A stretch of DNA of 64,000 bases from an uncultured Desulfobacteraceae bacterium. GTDB taxonomy: Bacteria > Desulfobacterota > Desulfobacteria > Desulfobacterales > Desulfatirhabdiaceae. The position numbers were made by a program, and so were the translations under genes. This document shows, in pieces, positions 17,762 to 27,099 of this stretch. Within the stretch, counting starts at the first letter, position 1. Every line of letters begins with the position of its first letter. Location: NCBI GenBank assembly GCA_903953895.1, contig CAJBLH010000182.1, positions 20,497-84,496 on the forward strand, in the 5' to 3' direction. The notes beneath the pieces are model-generated. The model searched no databases. It had not been told where the DNA came from and saw only the letters and a program-made list of their open reading frames with translations.

Positions 17762-20700
17762 TCACTGCAGCAGTTCCGCAATCATCTGATTGAGATACTT
17801 GCGGTCGCGATACGGACTGTCTGCAGCACTGCAAGGGCATACGGCAATACAGTTGCCGCATCCCTTGCACAGGGCTTCGTCCACAACCGCATACCAGCCG
17901 TTGATGTCGTTGGACCGGAAGCTGACAGCCTGATAGGGACATACTCCGATACACCGGCCGCAGCCCCGACAGAGGGCATCATCCACGGATACGGTATAGC
18001 CTTTGTTCTGCCGGGGGCTTCTGGGCATGGCCGCAGCCGCCAGCATGGCGGCCGCGGTTCCCTTGATGCGATCGGAAACGGCAATGCCCGAAGGATTGGC
18101 CAGAAACAGACCCGGAATGGAGGTCGCCCCCGGATTGAAAAAGGGAATTCCGGTGATGCCTCGCTTCTGCATGGCGGATTCAACGATGTGGGCGGGCAGA
18201 TCCGCCATCGGCATATAAGGAATGCGCTTTCGAGACTGCTCCCCCAGAATGACGGACCCGGCATGCATGATCTGCTTGACGCCATGGGTATCCAGGGTTA
18301 CCTCGAAATTTCCGACCGTTCCCCGCAGGCACTGTACCGAAGATTGGCCAAGATTGTGAATGTTGGGATGCACCAGGGTTTCTGGAAGCGATTTATCGGG
18401 TGTACCGAAAAGAAAGACTTCCAGACCTGCCCGGGCAAGGGTCATGGCGCTGTTCAGAGCTGCTTCCGAGTCTCCGATCACCGCAGTCGTGAAATTATAG
18501 GGCCGTGCCGGCGCCGGAAGGGCTTTCAGCCGGAAAGTCCGGTGGATCGAGCGTTCGATAAGCCCCTTAAATCGTTTTTCGGTCAGCTCCGGATCCGATT
18601 TCAGGAGCCGCAGCACCTCGCCGCGCAGATTGCAGGTTTCCACCATGGCCCGGCTGATGCCGGTTCCGGAAAAGATCGCATGTTTGAGTCGGCTTCTCTG
18701 GTCGGTACAGGCGCTGCAGATAAAATCGAGAGGGCAGCAGACGCAGGACGCCAGAACCACACGGGTCAGCCCCTTTTCGCGAATGGTGCGGATCAGCCCC
18801 GTTGATCCTTCCGGCGTGCAGGCGGATGAAATGACCTCGGCGTGTTCAATATGGGGCAGATTGCAGAGTCCGGCGACATAGTCACTTAACCCAGCAGACC
18901 ATCCCAGTGCGTCGTTGCACCGGCAGACAAAAACACCCATACGGATTTCCGAAGAAAGCCGGGGGTCCGGCGGCGAAAAGGCCATGCCATGCCCTTTCAG
19001 CCGCTGAGACCCGCCGCCAAGAAGCAGCATGGCATCGGCTGCCGCGGCAAAACCCCGAAGCGTCATGGCGTGTACGTCCTGCTTTGCGGTTTTGGTGCTG
19101 TATGCACGCAGTATATCGTCTCCCTTGATGTCGGGCGCAGCAGCGGGATCGGCGATGATAACAACACCGGCCTGCTCGATGAGGTCTTCGGTATCCTTTC
19201 CGTGCTGAATCGCACCGGCTGCCGTGCAGGCGGTCACGCATTCAAGGCATTCGGAACAGGCCCCGCACTGAAGGCATCGGGCCGCCTCAAAGCAGACCTG
19301 CGACTCGCTGAGTCCCAACGCCACTTCGGCAAAATTACCTTCACGCGCTGCCGGCTGCCTCTCCGGCATATGGGCACGGGAAAGCGAGGGGATGTTGGGC
19401 GTGATGGCCGAAAAATCCTTGTCCTGCGGTCTTTTTGGCAACTGGTTCGATAGTTTTTCTCCGCCAAGGCTCAGATGCACAGCGTGGGCTGCCTGCCTGC
19501 CGGAGGCCATGGCCTTTACTACCGACGACGGCCCGTGGGCCACATCTCCGGCGGCAAAAACACCGGCAATGCCGGTATTAAAATCGCTATTTGTTTGATT
19601 CGAGCCCTTTGAGGGCATCCCGGCAAGCGATTTCGCCCCGCATGGATCGGCAGCCTGGCCGATGGCCACAAAGGCTCTGTCGAAATTCAGATCAAACGCC
19701 TCTGTTGCCGGCACCAGCACTGGCCAGGGGATGCCGGCGGCATCCGGCGGACCAGGTTGGGTGGCGGCACAACGCAAGGCGCCAAGCTTTCCCTCCTTGC
19801 CCGCAAACCCCATGACCTGTATGTTGTTCCGAATGCAAATCCCTTCTTCCCTGGCAGCAACGACCTCTTGCGTATCGGCCGGTATGAGCGATTCCGGAAA
19901 CCAGGACAGCACCGTCACCGCAGCGCCCAATCGCACCAGCGCTCTGGCCAGATCGAAGGCGGCGTTTCCATCTCCGATCACGGCGACATTTCCCCGGACC
20001 TCCGTGATTTCTCCGCGGTACAGCCGAATCAGAAAATCCAGGCAGCCCTCAACACCGGCCAATTCTTCGCCGGGGACACCCAGTTTGCGGTCTTTCCATA
20101 CGCCGACGGCCAGAATCACGGCAGCAAACTCTTTTTTGAGTTCATCCAAACCGCCGGACAGATCCATAGATATCCCGGTTTGAAACACAACCCCCAGTTT
20201 TTCAATGTAAGCAATTTCCTGATCCAGTATCTCCCGCGGCAGCCGATGGGGCCCCAGGCCATATCGCAGCAGGCCGCCGGCCAGCGATTCCTTCTCGAAA
20301 ACCGTGACCGGATATCCGAGACGGGCCAGATCTGCGGCTGCGGCAAGTCCTGCAGGGCCGGATCCGATCACGGCGATGCGTTGGGGTCTATGGGGAACCA
20401 CGGGTGCGATGAATGCGCGGGGATGAGAAAGTTCATAGTCCGCAACAAAACGTTTGATATCCCGGATGGCGACAGACTGGTCCAGTTCGGCGCGCCGGCA
20501 GGCGATTTCACAGGGATGTGTGCAGATTCTGCCGCAGATTCCGGGGAGGATGTTGTCCCGGCGAATCAAATCCAGGGCTTCGGGAAATTTTCCGGCCCGG
20601 GTGAGGGCCACATACCCTTGTGCATTCACTCCCAGCGGGCAGTTGGCCTGGCACAGAGGCTGACGGCGCTTGTCGATGACAGGATGACCTGGCAGGCTGT

Positions 20701-21112
20701 ATCTGCCGCCGGATCGAATGGGTTTTGATCCATCCGGCGATATTGCCGGACAGGCTTCCAAGCAGCGTCCGCACAGGGTGCAGCGGTCCGGATCGATAAA
20801 TGCCGCCGGGCTGTCGATGTGGGCGCGAAACCCCTGGGATGTGTGTTTCAGCGAGCGGATACTTCCAGGAAACACGCAGCGTATGCGCGGATTACGCAGA
20901 ATGCGCAGCAGCCCGGGACGGGATGCATAGTTCAGGGGAACGCCGGAACTCAGGCGCCAGGCATCGCAGGACAGTTTCTGATTCAAATCCGGGTCTGAAT
21001 CTACCAGAGTCACCGGAATGCCGATTTCTCCCAATTTATTGGTTGCAGCAATTCCTGCAGGTGTTGCGCCAATAACCAGAACCCGGTACAGACGATCTTT
21101 AGGGCTTTTCAT
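17762..21112 (-). CDS. Large GltD/HdrA-like flavo-iron-sulfur oxidoreductase
   Basis: A 1,116-residue multidomain protein. In order: a Rossmann-like N-terminus (VLVIGATPAGIAA), a [4Fe-4S] motif (CTLCGRCLEACP), a GltD-type Fe-S domain (CQANCPLGVNAQGYV, GICGRICTHPCEIAC), FAD site (IAVIGSGPAGLAAAADLARLGY), NAD(P) site (VAVIGDGNAAFDLARAL), a Cys-rich motif (CLQCGACSECLECVTAC), then an HdrA-like half (MGVFVCRCNDALGW, VVLASCVCCPLDFICSAC) and two C-terminal [4Fe-4S] motifs (CRGCGRCIGVCP, CKGCGNCIAVCP). The start at 21112 has AGAAAGGA upstream and overlaps korC by 14 bp. The NAD(P)H site suggests it joins the pyridine nucleotide pool to the Hdr module. A bifurcating role is inference. Confidence 0.85.
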   Translation of the reverse strand: MKSPKDRLYRVLVIGATPAGIAATNKLGEIGIPVTLVDSDPDLNQKLSCDAWRLSSGVPLNYASRPGLLRILRNPRIRCVFPGSIRSLKHTSQGFRAHIDSPAAFIDPDRCTLCGRCLEACPAISPDGSKPIRSGGRYSLPGHPVIDKRRQPLCQANCPLGVNAQGYVALTRAGKFPEALDLIRRDNILPGICGRICTHPCEIACRRAELDQSVAIRDIKRFVADYELSHPRAFIAPVVPHRPQRIAVIGSGPAGLAAAADLARLGYPVTVFEKESLAGGLLRYGLGPHRLPREILDQEIAYIEKLGVVFQTGISMDLSGGLDELKKEFAAVILAVGVWKDRKLGVPGEELAGVEGCLDFLIRLYRGEITEVRGNVAVIGDGNAAFDLARALVRLGAAVTVLSWFPESLIPADTQEVVAAREEGICIRNNIQVMGFAGKEGKLGALRCAATQPGPPDAAGIPWPVLVPATEAFDLNFDRAFVAIGQAADPCGAKSLAGMPSKGSNQTNSDFNTGIAGVFAAGDVAHGPSSVVKAMASGRQAAHAVHLSLGGEKLSNQLPKRPQDKDFSAITPNIPSLSRAHMPERQPAAREGNFAEVALGLSESQVCFEAARCLQCGACSECLECVTACTAAGAIQHGKDTEDLIEQAGVVIIADPAAAPDIKGDDILRAYSTKTAKQDVHAMTLRGFAAAADAMLLLGGGSQRLKGHGMAFSPPDPRLSSEIRMGVFVCRCNDALGWSAGLSDYVAGLCNLPHIEHAEVISSACTPEGSTGLIRTIREKGLTRVVLASCVCCPLDFICSACTDQRSRLKHAIFSGTGISRAMVETCNLRGEVLRLLKSDPELTEKRFKGLIERSIHRTFRLKALPAPARPYNFTTAVIGDSEAALNSAMTLARAGLEVFLFGTPDKSLPETLVHPNIHNLGQSSVQCLRGTVGNFEVTLDTHGVKQIMHAGSVILGEQSRKRIPYMPMADLPAHIVESAMQKRGITGIPFFNPGATSIPGLFLANPSGIAVSDRIKGTAAAMLAAAAMPRSPRQNKGYTVSVDDALCRGCGRCIGVCPYQAVSFRSNDINGWYAVVDEALCKGCGNCIAVCPCSAADSPYRDRKYLNQMIAELLQ

Positions 21113-21713
21113 CCACGGTTCCTTTCTTGCCTTCCGCTTTTTTCCGGCGCCCTTTGAGCGTGGCCAGACCGAAATCATAGCCTTTGTCGAATGCCGCCAG
21201 GTTCAAGGCTTCCGTTCCCCGGGGAACAGAGCCTGAAACCGTGCTTCGGGCGGCATCCAGCGAGACGGCCTGGGTAATGGCCGTAAAGAAACCCACCATG
21301 ACGATGTTGGCCATCATCTTGCGGCCCATTTCTTCGGCCATGCGCGTTGCCGGAATGGCAAAGCAGCGGTCTGCGGGGATATCTCCGGGATTTACCAGGT
21401 TCTGATCGACAATCAGAATGCTGGTTTCCTTGATCATGGCCGCGTACTTGTCGTATCCGCCCTGAGACATGCACACCAGAATGTCGGGCCGGCGCACATA
21501 CGGAAAATGAATGAACTTGTCGGAAATGATCACCTGGGCGCTGCAGTAGCCACCCCGCGCCTCGGGCCCATAGGACTGGGTCAACGTGCTTTCCTTGTGA
21601 TCGATAAGGCTTGCGGCTTTTCCCACAATCTGCCCGGCCAGTACGATGCCCTGGCCGCCGAAACCCGTGATGAGGATTTCCATCTTGTCGCCGGCATGCG
21701 ATTTTGAAGTCAT
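21099..21713 (-). CDS. korC: 2-oxoacid:ferredoxin oxidoreductase, gamma subunit
   Basis: A subunit of about 204 residues with the signature MEILITGFGGQGIVLAGQIVG, followed by YGPEARGGYCSAQVIIS and DILVCMSQGGYDKY, all typical of the gamma chain of 2-oxoacid oxidoreductases. The track start (21758) adds an unlikely leader; 21713 (MTSKSHAGDK) or 21683 (MEILITG) are more plausible and neither has a strong Shine-Dalgarno. It is the fourth gene of korDABC. The substrate may be 2-oxoglutarate or another 2-oxoacid; the chain alone does not decide. Confidence 0.9.
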   Translation of the reverse strand: MTSKSHAGDKMEILITGFGGQGIVLAGQIVGKAASLIDHKESTLTQSYGPEARGGYCSAQVIISDKFIHFPYVRRPDILVCMSQGGYDKYAAMIKETSILIVDQNLVNPGDIPADRCFAIPATRMAEEMGRKMMANIVMVGFFTAITQAVSLDAARSTVSGSVPRGTEALNLAAFDKGYDFGLATLKGRRKKAEGKKGTVDEKP

Positions 21714-21736
21714 AAATATCCCGAAATTTGAAATCC

Positions 21737-22582
21737 TTAAGCAAAATGCGGACGGCATGTCCTGTCATAATTGTCTGAAAATGTCGGACGGTCATGATCG
21801 ACGAATTTTCCCAGCGTAATGCTGTTTCCAAAGTCCATGACCGCATCCATGGGATGCGCACCGTTCTTGATGACTGTGCGTTCCTGATATATTTTGAGCG
21901 TATCCAGCGACCGTTCCTTGTTCTTCCGTCCATACCCCGTCGGGCAGGGCGCCAACACCTCGATAAAGGAAAAACCCCGCCGGTTCAACGCCTCTTCGAT
22001 GGATTTGGTCAGATCCCGTGTGTGCAGGATGGTCCACCTGGCCACGTAGGTAGCGCCCGATGCAAAGGCCAGCAGGGGAAGGCTGAACGGCGGGTCCGGA
22101 TTTCCCAGGGGAGTGGTGGTGGTTTTGGCCAGGCAGGGCGTGGTGGCGGCCGCCTGCCCACCGGTCATGCCGTAGATCAGGTTGTTGACACAGATCACCG
22201 TGATATCCATGTTGCGCCTGGCGGCATGGATGAAGTGGTTCCCGCCGATTGCAAATAGATCGCCATCCCCGCTGAACACCACCACATTGAGCTCTGGATT
22301 GGCCAGTTTCATGCCGGAGGCAAAGGGAATGGCCCGGCCGTGCGTGGTATGATAGGAATCCAGCCGGGTATAGCCGGCCCCGCGGCCCGAACATCCGATG
22401 CCGGACACCATGACCGTTTTATCCAGATTGATGCCGCTGGCCTGCATGGCCACCATGCAGGCGGAAAACGCCGTGCCGATTCCGCATCCCGGGCACCAGA
22501 TATGGGGAATGCGGTCTGTTCGCAGCATCGCATCCAGCGGATGATCGGACCGGATTTTATTTTTCTCCATTTCCACTCCCAT
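21737..22582 (-). CDS. korB: 2-oxoacid:ferredoxin oxidoreductase, beta (TPP-binding) subunit
   Basis: A 281-residue thiamine-diphosphate subunit. HIWCPGCGIGTAF near residue 30 and GIGCSGRGAGY are followed by the TPP/Mg motif GDGDLFAIGGNHFIHAARRN and NNLIYGMTGGQ. This is the KorB/VorB pattern, with the Cys residues that ligate the near [4Fe-4S] cluster. It follows korA with a 32-bp gap and precedes korC. The enzyme oxidatively decarboxylates a 2-oxoacid with CoA and reduces ferredoxin, or runs in reverse for CO2 fixation. Confidence 0.93.
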   Translation of the reverse strand: MGVEMEKNKIRSDHPLDAMLRTDRIPHIWCPGCGIGTAFSACMVAMQASGINLDKTVMVSGIGCSGRGAGYTRLDSYHTTHGRAIPFASGMKLANPELNVVVFSGDGDLFAIGGNHFIHAARRNMDITVICVNNLIYGMTGGQAAATTPCLAKTTTTPLGNPDPPFSLPLLAFASGATYVARWTILHTRDLTKSIEEALNRRGFSFIEVLAPCPTGYGRKNKERSLDTLKIYQERTVIKNGAHPMDAVMDFGNSITLGKFVDHDRPTFSDNYDRTCRPHFA

Positions 22583-22614
22583 TTACACCTTGAACAGCTT
22601 CCCGGCACATAATC

Positions 22615-23760
22615 CTAAAATGCCGTTTTAAGGGTGTCTACGATCTGCTCCGGCGTAATGACCGCTCCCCCCGGATGGCCGACCAGAACAGCCGGAACCC
22701 GGGAGCCGGCACATCTTTGAACTTCCAGGTGAATCTGGCCCAGGTTGATCTCGACTGTCACAAAGCCACGCACTTTTTCCGCCAGCTTCTGAATCTGCTG
22801 TTCCGGAAAAGGCCATACAGTGATCAGTCGAAACAGTCCGGCCTTGATCCCCTGAGCCCTGGCCTCATCCACTGCCGCCAGACTGCTGCGGGCTGAAATG
22901 CCATAAGACACGATGACGATTTCGGCATCTTCGAGCCGGTAGCTTTCCGTCCGGATGATATCATCGAGGTTGTTGCGGATCTTTTGTGTCAACCGGTGCA
23001 TCATCTCGATCTGTGTCTCGACATTCATGCCGGGATAACCGCGTTCATCGTGTGTCAGGCCCGTCACATGAATGCCATAACCATCTCCGGCAATGGCCAT
23101 CGGCGCCACACCGTTTGGCCCCGGCTGAAACGCCTTGAAACGGTCTTTTCTACCTTTTGGCGCCGGTCGATGCCGCAGTTTGATGGCGCCGGCCTCCGGA
23201 ATGACCACCCGTTCGCTCAGGTGCCCCGTGACCTCATCGGTCATGACCAGTACCGGAATCCGGTAGGTTTCACTGAGATTAAAAGCCGTGATCGTCGTAT
23301 AGAAAAGCTCCTGAGGTGACGCCGGCGCCAGGGCGATGATTTCATAATGGCCGTGCGACCCCCATCTGGCCTGCATCATGTCTCCCTGGGCGCCGAGTGT
23401 GGGCAAACCCGTAGAAGGCCCGGCCCGCTGAACATTGACCACCACGCACGGAGTCTCGGTACAGATGCCAAGCCCCAGATTCTCCATGATCAGGCTGAAG
23501 CCCGGGCCGGATGTGGCGGTCATGCTCTTGACCCCGGCGCAGGAAGCCCCCAGAATCGAGGCCATGGCGGCGATTTCATCTTCCATCTGCACAAAGGTGC
23601 CGCATACATCGGGAAGGCGGGATGCCATGTGTTCGGCAATCTCTGTAGCCGGTGTAATGGGATACCCCCCGAAAAAAAGGCACCCCGCTGCCAGCGCACC
23701 CTCTGCGCAGGCCACATCGCCCGTCATAAAATGTTCACCGGTTAAGACTGCTGGTTTCAT
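22615..23760 (-). CDS. korA: 2-oxoacid:ferredoxin oxidoreductase, alpha subunit
   Basis: A 381-residue alpha chain with GDVACAEGALAAGCLFFGGYPITPATEIAEHMA at the start, MEDEIAAMASILGASCAG and KSMTATSGPGFSLIMEN, all hallmarks of the pyrimidine-binding domain of KorA-type enzymes, and a C-terminal transketolase-C-like domain. Unlike VorA, it has no fused gamma domain, since gamma is the separate korC. It follows the ferredoxin subunit korD after about 130 bp. Confidence 0.93.
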   Translation of the reverse strand: MKPAVLTGEHFMTGDVACAEGALAAGCLFFGGYPITPATEIAEHMASRLPDVCGTFVQMEDEIAAMASILGASCAGVKSMTATSGPGFSLIMENLGLGICTETPCVVVNVQRAGPSTGLPTLGAQGDMMQARWGSHGHYEIIALAPASPQELFYTTITAFNLSETYRIPVLVMTDEVTGHLSERVVIPEAGAIKLRHRPAPKGRKDRFKAFQPGPNGVAPMAIAGDGYGIHVTGLTHDERGYPGMNVETQIEMMHRLTQKIRNNLDDIIRTESYRLEDAEIVIVSYGISARSSLAAVDEARAQGIKAGLFRLITVWPFPEQQIQKLAEKVRGFVTVEINLGQIHLEVQRCAGSRVPAVLVGHPGGAVITPEQIVDTLKTAF

Positions 23761-23890
23761 AACTCAACTTTTTTGATGGTATTCATTTTCCATTTATTAT
23801 TGGATGCAAAGACAATGGAAACGCGAAATAGTCGCCCGATTTTCATAAAATTATCTTTGCGATCTTTGCGCCTTTGCGGTGAATTTCAAC

Positions 23891-24154
23891 TCAATCACCC
23901 GGAATTTCCAGTGAATAAATGGCAAAGTCCGGACAGATCGTTTCACAGTAATGGCAGTTCACACAGTCATCCGGCTTTTTGACAAGGGGGGGATGATAGC
24001 CTTTGACATTGTATCTGGGCGACAGCTCCAGCACATTGCGGGGACAGAAGGCAATGCAATAACCGCAGCCCTTGCATCTTTCCTCGACAATCACCACCAT
24101 GCCGCGGGAAACTGCAATGTCATTCGAATCCAGAGGCACTCGCCAATATTTCAT
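23891..24154 (-). CDS. korD: 2-oxoacid:ferredoxin oxidoreductase, delta (ferredoxin-like) subunit
   Basis: An 87-residue protein with two [4Fe-4S] motifs, CKGCGYCIAFCP and CVNCHYCETICP. It begins the korDABC-hdr operon and carries electrons away from the 2-oxoacid oxidoreductase core. The spacing between the clusters is longer than in simple clostridial ferredoxins, as usual for the delta chain. The 130 bp after it contains an intergenic repeat-like stretch (ATCTTTGCGATCTTTGCG) often seen between genes in these bacteria. Confidence 0.9.
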   Translation of the reverse strand: MKYWRVPLDSNDIAVSRGMVVIVEERCKGCGYCIAFCPRNVLELSPRYNVKGYHPPLVKKPDDCVNCHYCETICPDFAIYSLEIPGD

Positions 24155-24403
24155 ATACGCCCTTCAAGATGAATATGGATTGCTCTGCAGATTAACCATG
24201 GGATCAAATCCTCTGAATGGTCTTCGAAACAAAATTGAACAAAAAGTTTTTGTATAATAAGCAATCGATCGAGCATGTCAAGAACATTTTGCTCTTGAAT
24301 CTGGAATTATCGGAGTTAGGGTGATAATTTTAGGAGGGGTATGAGAGATTCTATCCATGTTTTGATCAGAGTATCTTCGGCTTTATTTTTTTAGTGAGTT
24401 TAG

Positions 24404-26503
24404 TTATGCACTAAGACGGCACTGGATGCATACTTTTCCGCCATTCCGGTCGGTTCGGACGGGCCCCTGGCAGAAGCGGCAATTTTCCAGAGGCTTGCCT
24501 TTTGAATCTGAATCATAGGACACCTTGCAGGCGATATCCGCGGAGGCGGCGCATTTCACATAGTATTTGCCTTGCCAGTCCCGCAGATGCAAATTCGATC
24601 CGCATCTGGAGCAGGTTCCCACCACCGGGCCGAACATGCGCCGGTTGCCCTGGGGGGCATGCTGTTTGATCTGAGCCACCAGTTCCGTCACGAAAGTCCG
24701 GATACCGTTCATGAACTCATCCCGCTGGACTTCGCCCCTGCGCATGCGCTCCAGACCCGCTTCCCACTCACCGGTCATCTTCGGAGATATCAGGTTTTCC
24801 GCCCGGATGGACTGGATCAGTTCGATCCCCTTTGATGTCGGTTGCAGAATGTTTCGGGTGCGCTCGACATAACCGCGTTTCAGCAGGGTTTCGATAATAT
24901 TGGCGCGGGTGGCGGGCGTGCCCAGGCCACAGTCCTTCATGGCACCTTTCTGTTCTTCATCGGTCAGTTCCTTTCCGGCGCTCTGCATGGCGCCCAGCAA
25001 ATCCCCTTCGGTCAGGCTTTTGGGAGGTGATGTCTTTCCCGCTCGGCAAACAAGTTCCGTTGTATCGACATCTTCTGCTTTGACTACGACAGGAAGCCCG
25101 AAGTCTTCATCCGCTTCAGTACCTTGCATATCTGCCTTTTCTTTTTTAGGCCGGCTGTGGGGCGGATCAACGGCAGAGTACCCCAGATCCTGCACAACGG
25201 TTCCCGTGGTCTTGAAGCTTTCTTTTCCGATCCTGGTGATGATGGTCGTTTTACCTTCGATGCGATCGGGGAAGAACGCGGCCAGGAAGCGGCGTGCGAT
25301 CAGATCGTAGAGCTTCAGCCGATCTCCCTGAAGATTTGTTGCGGGGTTCTCTGTGGGTACCAGCGCCGAGTGATCTTCAACCTCATTATCGTTTACAAAA
25401 CGGTTGCTCAGCACCACAGGCCAGCGTTTTCGAAGGTCGGCCACAAAGGGTTGCAGCTCCGCAATCTGGCCCTGGGCGATGGCCTTGATCCAGGTTGCTG
25501 CTTTTTGGGCGTCTGCTTGCGTCAAGTATCTGGAATTCGTACGCGGATAGCTGATGAGCTTGGCTTCATAGAGTTCCTGAGCCACTTCCAGCGTGTGTTC
25601 CGCCGTGAATCCGAAACGCTTGTTCGATTCTTTTTGGAGGTTGGTGAGGTCATAAAGCAGCTCCGGTTTTTTCTTTTCCGTTCTGGATGTGACGGAAGCA
25701 ACCTTGCCGGGAAGCCCTGCCAGCGAATTCGCCAGCGCTTTTGCATCATCTTCCTGGTCGAACCGGTCCTGATCTTTCCCCTCAATTTTTTGGAACCATC
25801 TGCCCTTGTAACTTCCAGCCTCCGCCTGAAACTTCGCTATCAACGTCCAGAAGTTTTTGGGCACAAAGTTCCTGATTTCCAGTTCGCGATTAACAAGCAG
25901 GGCCAGAGTGGGTGTCTGTACGCGGCCGATGGAATAAACGCCCTGTCCGCCGGCGCGTTGCATGACCAGTGTTTGCGCCCGCGTACAGTTGATGCCGACC
26001 AACCAGTCCGATTCCTGCCGACTGCGTGCGGCATCCCGCAGGCCGTGGTATGCGTCGCCCGGTTTCATCCTGGCATAAGCTTCGCGGATGGCGTTATCCG
26101 TCAGACTTGATGTCCAGAACCTTTTCACGGGTTTGGTGCATCCCGACAAACGGTAAACCAGATCAAAGATGAGCTCACCTTCACGACCGGCGTCCGTTGC
26201 GTTCACAACATCCACCACATCGTCACGCGTGATGAGTTTTGCCACGACTTCGTATTGATCCCGGGTGGCGACGATGGGGGCGTAACGGAAAGGTTCGGGG
26301 AAAAACGGCACCGTATCCAGCTTCCAAGATTTGAGTCCTGGATCATATCCTTCGGGATCTATGGCTGTCACCAGGTGGCCCACACACCACGTGACGATGA
26401 CATCTTTGCCCTGAATGAAACTGCGCCCTTTTCCCAGAATGCCCAGAGCTGAAGCAATGGCGCGGCCCATGCTGGGTTTTTCACTGATGATGATACGGGT
26501 CAT
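24404..26503 (-). CDS. topB: DNA topoisomerase III (type IA)
   Basis: A 699-residue type IA topoisomerase. The TOPRIM domain is at the N-terminus (IIISEKPSMGRAIASALG, and NATDAGREGELIFDL with the acidic Mg site). SIGRVQTPTLALLV precedes the active Tyr in LISYPRTNSRYLT. GLGTPATRANIIETLLKRGYVER is the usual TopB motif. Two zinc-binding modules end the protein (CSRCGSNLHLR-YVKC and CRFCQGPV-CIQC). It relaxes negative supercoils and unlinks DNA. Such genes occur both in the core genome and on integrative elements; the local base composition here matches its neighbours, so nothing suggests recent transfer. Confidence 0.95.
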   Translation of the reverse strand: MTRIIISEKPSMGRAIASALGILGKGRSFIQGKDVIVTWCVGHLVTAIDPEGYDPGLKSWKLDTVPFFPEPFRYAPIVATRDQYEVVAKLITRDDVVDVVNATDAGREGELIFDLVYRLSGCTKPVKRFWTSSLTDNAIREAYARMKPGDAYHGLRDAARSRQESDWLVGINCTRAQTLVMQRAGGQGVYSIGRVQTPTLALLVNRELEIRNFVPKNFWTLIAKFQAEAGSYKGRWFQKIEGKDQDRFDQEDDAKALANSLAGLPGKVASVTSRTEKKKPELLYDLTNLQKESNKRFGFTAEHTLEVAQELYEAKLISYPRTNSRYLTQADAQKAATWIKAIAQGQIAELQPFVADLRKRWPVVLSNRFVNDNEVEDHSALVPTENPATNLQGDRLKLYDLIARRFLAAFFPDRIEGKTTIITRIGKESFKTTGTVVQDLGYSAVDPPHSRPKKEKADMQGTEADEDFGLPVVVKAEDVDTTELVCRAGKTSPPKSLTEGDLLGAMQSAGKELTDEEQKGAMKDCGLGTPATRANIIETLLKRGYVERTRNILQPTSKGIELIQSIRAENLISPKMTGEWEAGLERMRRGEVQRDEFMNGIRTFVTELVAQIKQHAPQGNRRMFGPVVGTCSRCGSNLHLRDWQGKYYVKCAASADIACKVSYDSDSKGKPLENCRFCQGPVRTDRNGGKVCIQCRLSA

Positions 26504-26670
26504 GCGTTTTTCATTTTAAATAAACAAAACCGCCAGATGCAGTCATTGAAATAGAATATTGCACATGTGTTTTCGGGCGCAAGCTCAAGAATTTGCAAAG
26601 AGAAAAGGGGCGCCGAAAAAGAACAGCCTGCAAATCGACCATCCTTTTCCGGGCGGTAGGTGCTGATAAA

Positions 26671-26880
26671 TCAGGTTTCGTATTTGAAAGAAAGTTTGAT
26701 GCGGACGCGGAAGGCGGTAACCTTGCCGTCTTCCACTTTCAGATCCTGCTGAACAATTTCGGCGATCCGTAATTCTCTCAGGCTTTTGGATGCGGTTTCA
26801 ACTGCTTTTTTGGCGGCATCTTCCCATGAGACTTCGCTACTTCCCACAAGTTCAATAATCTTGTACACACTCTCTGCCAT
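26671..26880 (-). CDS. Dodecin (flavin-binding storage protein)
   Basis: A 69-residue dodecin. The start at 26880 is set by a strong AAAGGAGG Shine-Dalgarno; the track extends too far upstream. The sequence has the family pattern VYKIIELVGSS-SWEDAAKKAVETASKSLREL, then VEDGKVTAFRVRIKLSFKYE. Dodecins form hollow dodecamers that bind and buffer riboflavin or FMN/FAD. Since the neighbouring operon encodes several large flavoproteins, a flavin-buffering role would fit, but the family is widespread and the link is only a suggestion. Confidence 0.94.
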   Translation of the reverse strand: MAESVYKIIELVGSSEVSWEDAAKKAVETASKSLRELRIAEIVQQDLKVEDGKVTAFRVRIKLSFKYET

Positions 26881-27099
26881 AAACGCCTCCTTTCGCTGTT
26901 GTAAGGTAATGAACACATGTTTTTCCATCCGATGATGACAAGGATATCTGAGCAAGGGCGGCAAAATCCGACCTCGGGATGGTGATTTCAGCAACGACTT
27001 CGACAAAAACATCAGAGAACGAGATTCATGAATTTATCTTGCATGAATCATTAATAGACCACGATAATCAAGTCAAGTGTTTTTATGAATGATTGATTT

